A stretch of 64,000 nucleotides of DNA from Marinobacter sediminicola. Its GTDB lineage: Bacteria; Pseudomonadota; Gammaproteobacteria; Pseudomonadales; Oleiphilaceae. The stretch lies in the NCBI RefSeq assembly GCF_031157525.1, contig NZ_JAVIXR010000004.1, positions 62,001 to 126,000 of the forward strand, in the 5' to 3' direction. Both the position numbers and the translations under genes were made by a program. Under the pieces are notes generated by a model that was given only the letters and a program-made list of their open reading frames with translations, was not told where the DNA came from and searched no databases. This document shows positions 46,499 to 54,806 of this stretch, piece after piece; the stretch's first letter is position 1, and every line of letters starts with the position of its first letter.

Positions 46499-46561
46499 AA
46501 TGCTTCCTTTTCTAAAAAAATCCTGATGCGTGGTGTGCAGCTTACTGAGGCGCAGCGTTAA

Positions 46562-46966
46562 CTATTTCTCGGTCGCTTGCAGAAGATGCAAGCTGGCGAT
46601 TGAAAGCGCAGCGACAGCAGCATTCGTTGTTATTGGATTGAACGCGCCACCCAGAAGTAAGGGCTGAACCAGCACTACGAATGCCAGCAAGCCTACCATT
46701 GAGGCTAATGTAAGCAGCAGCGGCCAACGATGCCGCCAAAATATCAAGATAGCAACGGCCATAGCAATCTCTAACACACCAGCGACAGTGGCTAGTTGAA
46801 CTGCCTCAGAGCGTGAAAACCCTACCGCCATGTTCATTGCCAACTCATCCTCATGGGGGTAAAGCAATTTTGGAATCAAGCCTTGATAGAACCAAATAAA
46901 AGCAATGGTGCCCCGACATACTGCGTAACTTAAAAGTGGACTATTCACCCAGGAACCTTGAATCAT
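46562..46966 (-). CDS. DoxX-like membrane protein
   Basis: 134 aa with four hydrophobic helices, of the DoxX-like family (VCRGTIAFIWFYQGLIPKLLYPHEDEL is characteristic: the F-Y-Q-G-L-x-P-K-L motif). The start overlaps the preceding DCC gene by 26 bp in another frame, an arrangement often seen for DoxX-like plus DCC (DUF393) pairs, which suggests a joint thiol-redox role. Function unproven. Confidence 0.82.
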   Translation of the reverse strand: MIQGSWVNSPLLSYAVCRGTIAFIWFYQGLIPKLLYPHEDELAMNMAVGFSRSEAVQLATVAGVLEIAMAVAILIFWRHRWPLLLTLASMVGLLAFVVLVQPLLLGGAFNPITTNAAVAALSIASLHLLQATEK

Positions 46967-47378
46967 GATCTTTGTTGGGAATCACACAAGCATCGTAGCG
47001 ACCGAACAGCTTGTAGCGGTTTAAGGCAATTCGGTCGTATAGCCAGTCTCGAATCACTGATGGCACAACCCAACCAATGCAGGCCAATGGCCACGGCCAT
47101 GGCAGTTCACGCATTACCCTGAAAAAGACAGTAGATTTTGTATAAATATCCGGCCCCTCAGCAAGCAGCATGGTTTCGTAATAGTCCGTCGGGAAACCGT
47201 GGGACTGAAGAATCGCCTGGCCTTCAGGTGATTGAACGGTCGCTAATTTAAATCGACGTTTTTTATCGAACCTAATGAGGAAGCGAGCCCATGCGGCGCA
47301 AAGTCGACACACGCCATCGAACAAAACCACAGGGTCCTGCGTAGCAACATTTGGTTGGGATTGCGGTTTCTGTTTCAT
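46941..47378 (-). CDS. DCC family thiol-disulfide oxidoreductase-like protein (DUF393)
   Basis: 145 aa. VVLFDGVCRLCAAWARFLIRFD has the DxxCxxC motif that names the DCC family, within a thioredoxin-like fold. RYKLFGRYDACVIP is the conserved C-terminal block. The end overlaps the DoxX-like gene. Such proteins are proposed to exchange disulfides, with the DoxX partner providing membrane anchoring. No ribosome-binding site is evident before the start. Confidence 0.88.
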   Translation of the reverse strand: MKQKPQSQPNVATQDPVVLFDGVCRLCAAWARFLIRFDKKRRFKLATVQSPEGQAILQSHGFPTDYYETMLLAEGPDIYTKSTVFFRVMRELPWPWPLACIGWVVPSVIRDWLYDRIALNRYKLFGRYDACVIPNKDHDSRFLGE

Positions 47379-47504
47379 AGTAAATTTGAGTTATTGATGT
47401 TTTTCTTCGGCATGATATGAACCGTCTTTTAATCCCGGACTGCAACAACCGGGTGCCAAATCTCGTCGGGGACGACGAAGCTTTCCCTTGGGCCTGTGCT
47501 TCGG

Positions 47505-47837
47505 TTATGTGGTGCGCGGTGCAAACATGATGATTGCCATACCTACCAAGGCAACCCCTGAGCCAACCAGATCCCAGGTAGTGGGCCGAATGCCATCTAC
47601 TGTCCACAGCCAGAGAATGGCCGTGAAGATATAAACGCCACCATAGGCCGCATAAACCCTGCCTGCAGCCGTGGGGTGTAACGACAGCAGCCAGACAAAT
47701 GCCGCAAGGCTCAACGCCCCCGGCACTAAGAGCCATATGGATTTACCTTCCCGAAGCCATAGGTAGGGCAGGTAACAGCCAACAATCTCGGCTAGAGCAG
47801 TGATGAGAAATAGACCAACGGTTTTCAACTCAGACAA
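47505..47837 (-). CDS. ynfA: YnfA family (UPF0060) membrane protein
   Basis: 110 aa (E. coli YnfA 108 aa) with four transmembrane helices. The conserved strings [19 protein letters not shown] and [11 protein letters not shown] are present. YnfA relatives belong to the small multidrug resistance-like transporters. The start is TTG 47837, with GGAG about 10 bases upstream, overlapping the end of the DinB gene by eight bases, so expression is likely coupled. Confidence 0.92.
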   Translation of the reverse strand: MSELKTVGLFLITALAEIVGCYLPYLWLREGKSIWLLVPGALSLAAFVWLLSLHPTAAGRVYAAYGGVYIFTAILWLWTVDGIRPTTWDLVGSGVALVGMAIIMFAPRTT

Positions 47838-48390
47838 AATAACCCGCTCCTACATGAGTTTCCTCCGGAATCAGAGCCAATAGGTCAGTAACCCCAACGT
47901 CTGCACCCGCCTGTGACAATAAAGCTGTGATTTGCCCTCGATGGTGAGTCTGATGGTTAAAAAAATGAAGAACAAGACTCGAATATCGCTTGTTGGCGGG
48001 AATCCCTTTGGAATTGTGGTAGCTGAGAACGAAATCCAGATCGCTTTCGGTTAGCTCGGCTATCCAGCTGATGATTTGCCGGTCAAGCCAAGCCCGATGC
48101 TCAGATAAGCTACCAATATCGTCAAACATCATCTGGCTCAGGCTTGTCGGCTTTGGAAGGTTAGCGACCTCCTGCAACGAGCTAACGCAGGATGGATGTG
48201 TGGCAAACCGCTTCAGCCAGACAGTGTCACCAACCAGGATGTGATTCAGTGTTCCCAGAATGGAGCCAAAAAAGGCACCGCGATCCTTGGCCAGATCTGC
48301 TTCAGAGAGTTGGCCTGCAGCCTCGTAGATCTTGGAGTTCATCCACTGATTGTAAGCAGCTAACAATTCAAAATGCTGTTTCAGGCTCAT
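47830..48390 (-). CDS. DinB family protein
   Basis: 186 aa. The DinB four-helix fold is shown by [17 protein letters not shown] near residue 10, [17 protein letters not shown] near 43 (metal His) and [20 protein letters not shown] near 145 (metal HxxxH). DinB-like enzymes transfer thiol cofactors or detoxify electrophiles. It is followed by ynfA with an 8 bp overlap. A remnant similar to its C-terminal codons occurs at 49441-49491. Confidence 0.88.
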   Translation of the reverse strand: MSLKQHFELLAAYNQWMNSKIYEAAGQLSEADLAKDRGAFFGSILGTLNHILVGDTVWLKRFATHPSCVSSLQEVANLPKPTSLSQMMFDDIGSLSEHRAWLDRQIISWIAELTESDLDFVLSYHNSKGIPANKRYSSLVLHFFNHQTHHRGQITALLSQAGADVGVTDLLALIPEETHVGAGYFV

Positions 48391-48429
48391 AAGCGTTGTG
48401 CTCTTTCATTCCCTTGCAGCAGCCTCTGG

Positions 48430-49125
48430 TTAAATCCTGCCCAAGGCATACTGAACCGCCTGCTCGGCATGTATTTCTGTGGTGTCATACAGTTTGACCT
48501 CTGTATCCGAGCCCTGAATCAAAAGGCCTATCTCCGTGCATCCCAAAATTACGCCCTGCGCACCGCGTTCAGCCAATGATGCGACAACATCCAGATACAT
48601 GGCTTTTGAATCAGGCTTGATCACACCTTGGCACAACTCATTGTAAATCACCGAATGAACACGCTCTCTTTGAGACTCATCTGGCACAACAACCTGGATA
48701 CCATGGTCCTGAAGACGCCCAAGGTAAAACGTCTGCTCCATAGTAAACCGTGTTCCCAGCAGCCCTACACAGGTTATCCCATCCTTTTTGAGCACGTTGG
48801 CCGTGGCATCTGCGATGTGGAGTAGGGGGATGTTTACTGAGCGTTCAATTTGGGAAGCGACTTTATGCATCGTGTTCGTACAGAGAACCAAAAACTCTGC
48901 GCCTGCCGACTCAACCGACTGGGCGACTGATCCCAGTATTTCCCCTGTTGCCTGCCAATCCCCTTGGTGTTGCAAGGCCTCAATCTCTGCAAAATCAACG
49001 CTATGAAGAACAAGTTTTGCCGAATGGAGCCCGCCGAGTTCTTCTCTTACTCGCTGGTTGATCAGGCGGTAATAAGTCTGTGTTGACTCCCAGCTCATTC
49101 CGCCAATTAGACCTATTGTTTTCAT
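48430..49125 (-). CDS. aspartate/glutamate racemase family protein
   Basis: 231 aa. KTIGLIGGMSWESTQTYY is the family N-terminus, the first catalytic cysteine is in LCTNTMHK near 83 and the second in GVILGCTEIGLL near 194. This amino-acid racemase group (YgeA-like) needs no PLP. ATG 49125 has AAGG at 6 bases; the frame continues upstream to 49185 but without a site. The DinB gene follows 39 bp later. Confidence 0.9.
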   Translation of the reverse strand: MKTIGLIGGMSWESTQTYYRLINQRVREELGGLHSAKLVLHSVDFAEIEALQHQGDWQATGEILGSVAQSVESAGAEFLVLCTNTMHKVASQIERSVNIPLLHIADATANVLKKDGITCVGLLGTRFTMEQTFYLGRLQDHGIQVVVPDESQRERVHSVIYNELCQGVIKPDSKAMYLDVVASLAERGAQGVILGCTEIGLLIQGSDTEVKLYDTTEIHAEQAVQYALGRI

Positions 49126-49142
49126 GGGATGCCTTACCGTGT

Positions 49143-49418
49143 TTACCAACCCCACCAGCCCCAAACTTTGGCTATAGCGCGCCAAACAGCCCCGAGAATA
49201 GATGGGAAGAGTTGCGGGAGTAGCAAAGCCAACACAGCAAATACGATGATGCAGGTGACAAGGTAGCTACTACTGAGAAAGCCATCCCAATAGACGGCCA
49301 GCTCCAGGTTTGCCCAGAGCCAAACGAACGCTGCGGTTGGGATAGAGAAGAACAGCGATGCGAAGAGGCTGATCAGCCTCGATTCAATCGGCCCACTTTG
49401 GCCGCGATTTTTTGCCAT
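49143..49418 (-). CDS. small membrane protein, unrecognised
   Basis: 91 aa with two transmembrane helices (about 18-40 and 48-72) and a Trp-rich C-terminus (KVWGWWGW). Nothing is known of it. ATG 49418 has AAGGAAG about 9 bases upstream. It precedes the racemase gene by 17 bp. The upstream region contains the DinB remnant. Confidence 0.65.
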   Translation of the reverse strand: MAKNRGQSGPIESRLISLFASLFFSIPTAAFVWLWANLELAVYWDGFLSSSYLVTCIIVFAVLALLLPQLFPSILGAVWRAIAKVWGWWGW

Positions 49419-49440
49419 GATAGATGACTTCCTTGTGTAT

Positions 49441-49491
49441 AACGTCAGCGTCCGCACCCGCCTGTAATAATAAAGCAGAAGCACGCCCCAT
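49441..49491 (-). pseudogene. remnant of a DinB-family C-terminus
   Basis: Read on the minus strand, 17 codons give MGRASALLLQAGADADV, close to [17 protein letters not shown] in the intact DinB gene at 47830-48390; DNA identity is clear over about 33 bases. It lies upstream of the 91 aa membrane protein gene with no start or remaining body. It suggests a second DinB gene that was lost or a partial duplication. Confidence 0.55.
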
Positions 49492-49626
49492 TCAGCTCAT
49501 TGTCGGTGCCATTGAGGGCAGTTGAACATTAATGCTTGGTGAAGTGCTAATCTGACCTCAGTTTACCGCTACGATCAAACAGTTCAGCGAAGTGACAGAC
49601 AGCCTAACTTTTTCAGGAGAAGAAAA

Positions 49627-50754
49627 ATGTCGGACACCAACATCGAACTTATTTCCACTATTAGCGAAGACAACACACTGGAACTTGCCCTGCGGGAGAT
49701 CGAGATTCCCCAGCCCGGCGAAAACGAAGTGGTCATCCGCATCGAAGCCGCCCCTATTAATCCGTCTGACCTGGGAGTGATGTTCAGCGCGGCCGATATG
49801 ACGACTGCCAGCCAATCCGGTAGCGCCGATCGCCCGGTTATCCGTGCCGATGTTCCGGCCAAGTTCATGGGCGCCGTTAAAAAGCGGGTTGGCAAGGCTA
49901 TACCCGTCGGCAACGAAGGCGCCGGTACAGTTGTAGCTGCAGGCTCATCAGCCGCTGCGCAAAGCCTGATGGGCAAAACCGTTGCGTTCATTGGCGGTGG
50001 TAGCTACCGCCAATATCTCTGTGCCAAGGTGCAAAGCTGCCTGGAACTAGAGCCGGGTACGACTGCAGCCGAAGGCGCTTCAAGCTTTGTTAACCCGCTG
50101 ACCGCATTAACCATGGTCGAAACCATGCGCGCTGAAGGTCACAAGGCTATCGTTCACGCTGCCGCCGCCTCCAACCTCGGACAAATGCTCAACCGCATCT
50201 GCATCGCCGACGGCATCGACCTGGTCAATATCGTCCGCAAGCCAGAACAGGAAACCTTGCTGCGGGAATTGGGTGCCAAATACGTGGTTAACTCCAGTAG
50301 CGACAGCTTTATGGCAGACCTGACCCAAGCACTGATCGAAACCGGCGCGACCATCGCGTTCGATCCTATTGGTGGCGGTAAATTGGCCAGTGATATTCTC
50401 ACCTGCATGGAAGCCGCCGTGTCTCGCAACACCACCGAATACAGCGTGTATGGATCTGACATCTACAAACAGGTTTATATTTATGGCGGGCTTGATCGCG
50501 GCCCCATCACGCTAAACCGCAACTTTGGTTTTGCCTGGGGTGTGAACGGCTTTCTATTGTTCAATGCATTAGGAAAACTGAACAAGGAAACCGTGATCGC
50601 AATGCGCAAACGCATAGCCGCCGAGATCAAAACGACGTTCGCCAGCCACTACACTCACGAAGTATCCCTGGCTGGTACTCTACAACTGGATGCGATGGCG
50701 GTTTACGGAAAACAGGCTACTGGCGAGAAGTTCCTGATCAGACCGCAGAGCTGA
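49627..50754 (+). CDS. zinc-type alcohol dehydrogenase/quinone oxidoreductase family protein
   Basis: 375 aa medium-chain dehydrogenase/reductase. The GroES-like part contains PGENEVVIRIEAAPINPSDLG near 30-50 and VGNEGAGTVVAAG near 98, and the Rossmann domain AIVHAAAASNLGQML near 173 and AFDPIGGGKL near 248. The catalytic zinc cysteines of true alcohol dehydrogenases are not evident, so it is a quinone-oxidoreductase-like reductase. CAGGAG lies upstream of the ATG. A terminator follows, then the integron array. Confidence 0.88.
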   Translation: MSDTNIELISTISEDNTLELALREIEIPQPGENEVVIRIEAAPINPSDLGVMFSAADMTTASQSGSADRPVIRADVPAKFMGAVKKRVGKAIPVGNEGAGTVVAAGSSAAAQSLMGKTVAFIGGGSYRQYLCAKVQSCLELEPGTTAAEGASSFVNPLTALTMVETMRAEGHKAIVHAAAASNLGQMLNRICIADGIDLVNIVRKPEQETLLRELGAKYVVNSSSDSFMADLTQALIETGATIAFDPIGGGKLASDILTCMEAAVSRNTTEYSVYGSDIYKQVYIYGGLDRGPITLNRNFGFAWGVNGFLLFNALGKLNKETVIAMRKRIAAEIKTTFASHYTHEVSLAGTLQLDAMAVYGKQATGEKFLIRPQS

Positions 50755-50780
50755 GGTTTGGTGTGTGGCCGTGAGGCCAT

Positions 50781-50827
50781 CCCAGGCTGCTGGGGGCAGA
50801 ATGACTTCAGGAGCCTGGGTCTTTTTT
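50781..50827 (+). terminator. terminator after the oxidoreductase gene
   Basis: CCCAGGCT (50781-50788) pairs with AGCCTGGG (50812-50819), followed by TCTTTTTTG. The loop is long (23 bases). It marks the end of chromosomal sequence before the cassette array. Confidence 0.7.
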
Positions 50828-50839
50828 GTGCTGTTTAAC

Positions 50840-52665
50840 GAGCCTGTAGAAAAACCCTTCACAGAGCCTAATCCACAGCCGCTTTGTTGTTTTTTCATCA
50901 CCTGCAATTGACTGCCGCGAGTTTTTTACATTTCGGCAGCATCGCAATATTATCCATATTCAGCTCCAAACACCGCCAATATGGCCCTATAAGAGCGATT
51001 TATTGGCAGTATCATAGTCCCGATCATGCCGCTATTTGTCCGTAATTCGCCAGTTTCTCAATATTGTGAACCAGGCAATACAACTGCCACTGGCCCTGCA
51101 CCTTCTTTTTGCCTCGCAGGCTGAAGCGGTTCAGGCCCTTGTTGCTGCCGATGTTGCCGAACACCGGTTCCACCACCGACATTCGATGGCCGTATATCTC
51201 TTTGCCTTGTGGGCTATCCACCCGATGTTTCATCCAGTCTGTGTAGTTGGGGAGTCGTTTGTTTTCGATCGTGAACGACACCTGTCGGGCAGACCCATTG
51301 CGGTGATCCGCTGATGCTGGATTCTGCATGCACTTGTGCTTCTTCGGGCAGTGGCGGCACTGAAGCAACCGACCCTCGAAGTGCACCCGGATCTTGCCAT
51401 TCTCAGCTTCCCTTTGGCCCCGGTAGGTCAGTGTTTCACCAGCCGGGCAGATACAGCTAAGGTTCACGGGATCGAACTGGAATTCACTGGTTGCAAGGGT
51501 GTCTTTCCAACCCTTATCCGGGAGGTTCTGGTGCCGTTTACCGTATTTATCTTTCTGCTCCGCGAACTTCGGGTCGCGGCTGCGGAAGCGGTTGTCCGGG
51601 ATGTAGCCGTTGATCTCGTGTTCGTGCAGGTATCGCATGTTGGCTTCGTTGGCGAAGCCAGTATCGGCGGTGACAATCGCGCCGGTTTGGTAGATGTTGT
51701 CGGCAATGCCCAGCTTTTTATAGCGCTGCTGAACCGTCTCCAGCACCGGCGTTAAAGTGTGGTGTTCTTGCCCTTCGCCGAAGGCCTGGGCATCGATGAT
51801 GATCTGGTGTTTCTTGTCCACCGTGGCCACGCCGTTATAACCCTGGATCGTGCCCTTGCTGGTGGTCATCTTGCCGCTTTCGTTATCGGTGATGTTGCTC
51901 TTCACTTCCTTGCGTCGTTTCCCCTGACCCATCCTTGGGCTGCTCGTCTTTAGGAAACGGTCTACTTTGGACATCGCTTCATCCAGCGACAGTATGGTGT
52001 TGGCGCGGCGAATGTCTTGATCCAATTCCACTTCGGTTTCCGCCTCATCCCGAGCGTGGTGTTCAGTCAGGTGGTGGCGAATCAGCCGTTTCAGCTTGTC
52101 CCGCTTTTCGCCCAACTCTTTAAAGGTGCCCGACCATTCTTTAGCCGCATCGGAGGACATTTTGCAGCCGTCGATGGCAAACAGCTCATTACCCAGCAAC
52201 CCTTGTTCATGGCACACCAACAATACCTGCTCGAACAGTTCTTCAATTTCATCGGCGTGAAGGCTGACGAACTTGGCCAAGGTGGTGAAGTGGGGAAGCG
52301 TGTCGCAGGACAGCGCTTTAAAGATGATGTTGGTCTCGCAGCACCATTGGATCTCGCGGCTGGAGGTGATGCCCTTGGAGTAAGCAAACAGAATGATCTT
52401 CAGGAGAATCGCGGGATCATAAGCCGTGCGGCCTGTGTCGTCGTTGCGATACTTGGGGTGAAACACCGACAGATCCAGCTTGTGTTCAATCAGGTAATGA
52501 ACGGCGTGTTCAAAGGTGCCAGGCTGAAGCTGTTCCTGATAATTGATGACGACCATCGCATCCTGGTCGTAGTTGTAATGCTTGAAGCGGGGCATTCCGA
52601 CGACTCCTTGTCTGTTTGCTCAATGCTACCAAAAACGACCTGTTTTGGGGTTTTTCTACAGCCTC
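50840..52665. mobile_element. IS1182-family insertion sequence
   Basis: An 1826 bp element bounded by 18-base inverted repeats, GAGCCTGTAGAAAAACCC at 50840-50857 and its near-perfect reverse complement at 52648-52665 (17 of 18 match). Direct repeats AAC flank it (50837-50839 and 52666-52668). Removing the element and one AAC restores GTTTAAC, the reverse complement of a consensus attC core GTTAAAC, so it entered the core of an attC site. It contains one intact transposase gene. Confidence 0.85.
51024..52595 (-). CDS. IS1182 family transposase
   Basis: A 523 aa DDE transposase. The N-terminal helical part includes DPAILLKIILFAYSKGI (DUF772-type), the RNase H core has AIDGCKMSSDAAKEWSG near 162 and VTADTGFANEANM near 308, and the glutamate end GHRMSVVEPVFGNIGSNKGLNRF near 475. 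A zinc-binding cluster CRHCPKKHKCMQNP sits near 400. The full length and intact ends suggest that the element is or was recently active. Confidence 0.93.
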   Translation of the reverse strand: MPRFKHYNYDQDAMVVINYQEQLQPGTFEHAVHYLIEHKLDLSVFHPKYRNDDTGRTAYDPAILLKIILFAYSKGITSSREIQWCCETNIIFKALSCDTLPHFTTLAKFVSLHADEIEELFEQVLLVCHEQGLLGNELFAIDGCKMSSDAAKEWSGTFKELGEKRDKLKRLIRHHLTEHHARDEAETEVELDQDIRRANTILSLDEAMSKVDRFLKTSSPRMGQGKRRKEVKSNITDNESGKMTTSKGTIQGYNGVATVDKKHQIIIDAQAFGEGQEHHTLTPVLETVQQRYKKLGIADNIYQTGAIVTADTGFANEANMRYLHEHEINGYIPDNRFRSRDPKFAEQKDKYGKRHQNLPDKGWKDTLATSEFQFDPVNLSCICPAGETLTYRGQREAENGKIRVHFEGRLLQCRHCPKKHKCMQNPASADHRNGSARQVSFTIENKRLPNYTDWMKHRVDSPQGKEIYGHRMSVVEPVFGNIGSNKGLNRFSLRGKKKVQGQWQLYCLVHNIEKLANYGQIAA

Positions 52666-52760
52666 AACGCCTGAGCTCAGGTGCATTTGAGGCGATGCCT
52701 ATTTTTGCGAGAGCAAAAATGGGCAGCGGGTCAAACGTCACTTGCAGCGATTTGTTAGGC
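52666..52760 (-). repeat. attC site of the exchanger cassette, core split by the IS
   Basis: On the minus strand it starts GCCTAAC (R'', 52754-52760) four bases after the exchanger stop and ends at GTT (52666-52668), with the rest of the core, AAAC, found beyond the IS at 50833-50836. An internal stem ATTTTTGC/GCAAAAAT with loop TCTC marks the variable terminal structure. Confidence 0.8.
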
Positions 52761-52764
52761 CATT

Positions 52765-53727
52765 TCAGCCACTGATTACAGCAAAACTCAGCCATACGTA
52801 AATTCCATAGCCGACCACCAATACTCCACCCTCCAACCTGCTCAGGCGACGCCCCGTGTACAAGAACAACAGCAGAAGCAACGATGTTCCAAGCATGACC
52901 CATTGATCAAACTGCAAAATTCTTGCATGAACCGGAAGTGGCTGAAGAAGAGCGGACACCCCAAGAATCCCCAGCAAGTTGAAGATATTGCTGCCGAGTA
53001 TGTTCCCAACAGCTACATCAGCGTGCCCCCGAATGGCTGAAATCACTGATATTGACAGTTCAGGAAGAGAGGTGCCCACGGCCACCAGCGTCAAGCCAAT
53101 GACAGCCTCTGGCACACCCAAATGCTCTGCGATACCAATTGCCCCAATCAGAAGAACTTGTGATCCGCCGATTAACAGCAGCAAGCCACAAACCACAGCG
53201 ACTACAGTCCACAATGCCGACTTTGGAATGGTGGAAAGCTCATCTGCTTCAGCTTGGTGCAATTCACCCGAGGGTGCAGCGTGGAATCGTTCGCTCCAGT
53301 AAGCCCACACCAAGTAAGCACCCAGAGCAGCAAGGAATATAGCGGCATCTGCACGCCCTAGCGCATTTCCTCCAACAAGAACGAGAAACAATACGCTTGC
53401 TGCTACTACCGTGACAGCATCTCGCCTCAATGCCAATGGCTTGACCACTAACGGCGTGATCAAGGCGCAAACACCCAAAATCAACAGAATATTGCCGATA
53501 TTACTGCCAACGATGTTGCCAATAGCGATGTCCGGCTGCCCGTCGATTGCAGCATTAACGGAAACCACCAACTCTGGAGCTGAAGTACCGAAACCTACGA
53601 TTACGAGACCACTTAGCAAAGGTGATACACGAAGGCGCCTTGCGGCAGCCAGCGAGCCACGAATCAGTGCCTCACCGCCACAGGTGAGCAAGGCAATGCC
53701 AAGAAGGAGAAACAGAATGTTCAACAT
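52765..53727 (-). CDS. sodium/calcium exchanger family antiporter, cassette-borne
   Basis: 320 aa, about ten transmembrane helices, of the CaCA family (YrbG-like). The two alpha repeats are GFGTSAPELVVSVNAAIDG...GNIVGSNIGNI near 47-82 and AVGTSLPELSISVISAIRG...GNILGSNIFNLLGI near 210-250; each has the GTSxPE motif with the ion-binding glutamate. It would exchange calcium or another cation for sodium or protons. It is flanked on both sides by attC sites and so is a cassette, an unusually large membrane protein for one. A weak ribosome-binding site (GGAA) lies upstream. Confidence 0.9.
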   Translation of the reverse strand: MLNILFLLLGIALLTCGGEALIRGSLAAARRLRVSPLLSGLVIVGFGTSAPELVVSVNAAIDGQPDIAIGNIVGSNIGNILLILGVCALITPLVVKPLALRRDAVTVVAASVLFLVLVGGNALGRADAAIFLAALGAYLVWAYWSERFHAAPSGELHQAEADELSTIPKSALWTVVAVVCGLLLLIGGSQVLLIGAIGIAEHLGVPEAVIGLTLVAVGTSLPELSISVISAIRGHADVAVGNILGSNIFNLLGILGVSALLQPLPVHARILQFDQWVMLGTSLLLLLFLYTGRRLSRLEGGVLVVGYGIYVWLSFAVISG

Positions 53728-53785
53728 CGTTACGAAGTTCCGGACACGGTCGTTTGCTCCTGAGGAAGTGGCAACACCATTGAAG

Positions 53786-53865
53786 GCCTAACGCCTGAAG
53801 CACAGCGGCGCCCTTTTAGGGGCGTCCGGCGGCCATCGGCCGCGTTCTGCTGCGCCTTGTTAGAG
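53786..53865 (-). repeat. attC site of the NIPSNAP-like cassette
   Basis: On the minus strand it begins TCTAAC (R'' at 53859-53864), in which the TAA is also the stop codon of the small gene, and ends CAGGCGTTAGGC with R' GTTAGGC at 53786-53792, a perfect GTTRRRY core. Central palindromes such as GCGGCC...GGCCGC and GGGGC/GCCCC give the hairpin. Confidence 0.85.
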
Positions 53866-54189
53866 GGGAGCACTTGGCACAATTTCGGATAGCAGCTCGA
53901 CGGAAACCAGCCTTTGCGGCGAGTCAGGCTGCTCGCTGAATAGTGCCCGCCACTTGGGATTATTGTTTTCGAAATCGGTTCTGCGACCGTAAGCGGCCAT
54001 GTCCGGATACTCGATGAACAATTGAATGGAGCTGGTATCAGGCCCCGGGACGATGCACCGAAACAGACGTACAGAACTTGGCATTACTGGGCTGTCGAAC
54101 TCAGGGCTAGCCGCTTGGCCCAACATTTCCATGAAGTCGTCAAAGCGCCCTGGGATTATTTCGTAAAGAAATTTAGCAATTACGGACAT
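53860..54189 (-). CDS. NIPSNAP/Dabb-like small protein, cassette-borne
   Basis: 109 aa ferredoxin-like protein: IAKFLYEIIPGRFDDFMEMLGQ at the start, then VRLFRCIVPGPDTSSIQLFIEYPDMAAYGRR, and PKWRALF later, the layout of NIPSNAP or antibiotic biosynthesis monooxygenase-like (ABM) proteins. Such folds bind small hydrophobic ligands or act as cofactor-free oxygenases; this one's role is unknown. Its start lies 14 bases after the attC core of the Thoeris cassette, and its stop codon is inside the R'' box of its own attC, as is typical for gene cassettes. Confidence 0.75.
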   Translation of the reverse strand: MSVIAKFLYEIIPGRFDDFMEMLGQAASPEFDSPVMPSSVRLFRCIVPGPDTSSIQLFIEYPDMAAYGRRTDFENNNPKWRALFSEQPDSPQRLVSVELLSEIVPSAPL

Positions 54190-54202
54190 AGTGTTCTCTT
54201 CC

Positions 54203-54274
54203 CTCTAACGCCCGCATTTGCGGCTGGTTTGGAGCGCAGCGTAAAACCAGTCCGACAACATGCGCTTGTTATGC
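54203..54274 (-). repeat. attC site of the Thoeris cassette
   Basis: On the minus strand it reads from GCATAAC (R'', 54268-54274) to GTTAGAG (R', 54203-54209). The stem CTGGTTT...AAACCAG (around 54222-54250) and the pairing ends GCGCAT/ATGCGGGC support an attC hairpin. R' is followed directly by the ribosome-binding site and start of the NIPSNAP-like gene. Confidence 0.8.
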
Positions 54275-54294
54275 GCAATTGAGAAAAATTCAAT

Positions 54295-54795
54295 TTAGTT
54301 GTTTTTCCTAATTTCTATTGCCTCTTCTACAGCATTAGCTAAGTGTTTGCTGATCCAATCATATCTCTCTTGGCTGGTTGTCCCTGTAGGGTTGTAGCAC
54401 TTCACTATTGACGATAGCTTTTTTCCTGAGTTTCCATAACCAATATAATCAAACGGGTTGCTACCTTTTGATGAGGTGTTACCACCACTATCTTTTAGTC
54501 CATGGACATAAATTCCTACGACTCCTTTGCCATCGTCCCAGCCCTTAACTATTTCATGATTAATCCACTTCCTATCTGCGGTATTGCTGCCTACAAGAAC
54601 TACAACGCATGACTTTCCAGACATTTCATTTGCAATCCATTTTTTTATCGCAGCATCCCCACCTTTTTTAACTGTTTCCCAATTGTTATCTGATGTAGGC
54701 TTATTTCCATCGATTGCTCCGATACTTCGTACAGTTCCAGCACGCCAGTTATCAGGTAAATAGTGAAAGCTGTAAAAACAGTTACGTTTAGGCAT
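54295..54795 (-). CDS. thsB: Thoeris anti-phage protein ThsB (TIR-like)
   Basis: 166 aa TIR-like protein: KRNCFYSFHYLPDNWRAG at the start, VVVLVGSNTADRKWINHEI near 64-82 with the conserved catalytic-type glutamate E81, and IYVHGLKD near 94. This is the Thoeris sensor that detects phage infection and makes an ADP-ribose-derived signal that activates ThsA. Its ribosome-binding site TAAGGA overlaps the ThsA stop, so it is translated right after ThsA. It is the last gene of its cassette, 20 bp before the attC. The codon use is AT-rich compared with the neighbours. Confidence 0.88.
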   Translation of the reverse strand: MPKRNCFYSFHYLPDNWRAGTVRSIGAIDGNKPTSDNNWETVKKGGDAAIKKWIANEMSGKSCVVVLVGSNTADRKWINHEIVKGWDDGKGVVGIYVHGLKDSGGNTSSKGSNPFDYIGYGNSGKKLSSIVKCYNPTGTTSQERYDWISKHLANAVEEAIEIRKNN

Positions 54796-54806
54796 ATTTA
54801 GCGTCC

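Noticed and set aside
44404..49418. The run of small minus-strand genes considered as more integron cassettes
   Set aside because: Intergenic gaps were read for RYYYAAC...GTTRRRY pairs and hairpins; none was found, and several genes overlap each other, which does not fit cassettes.
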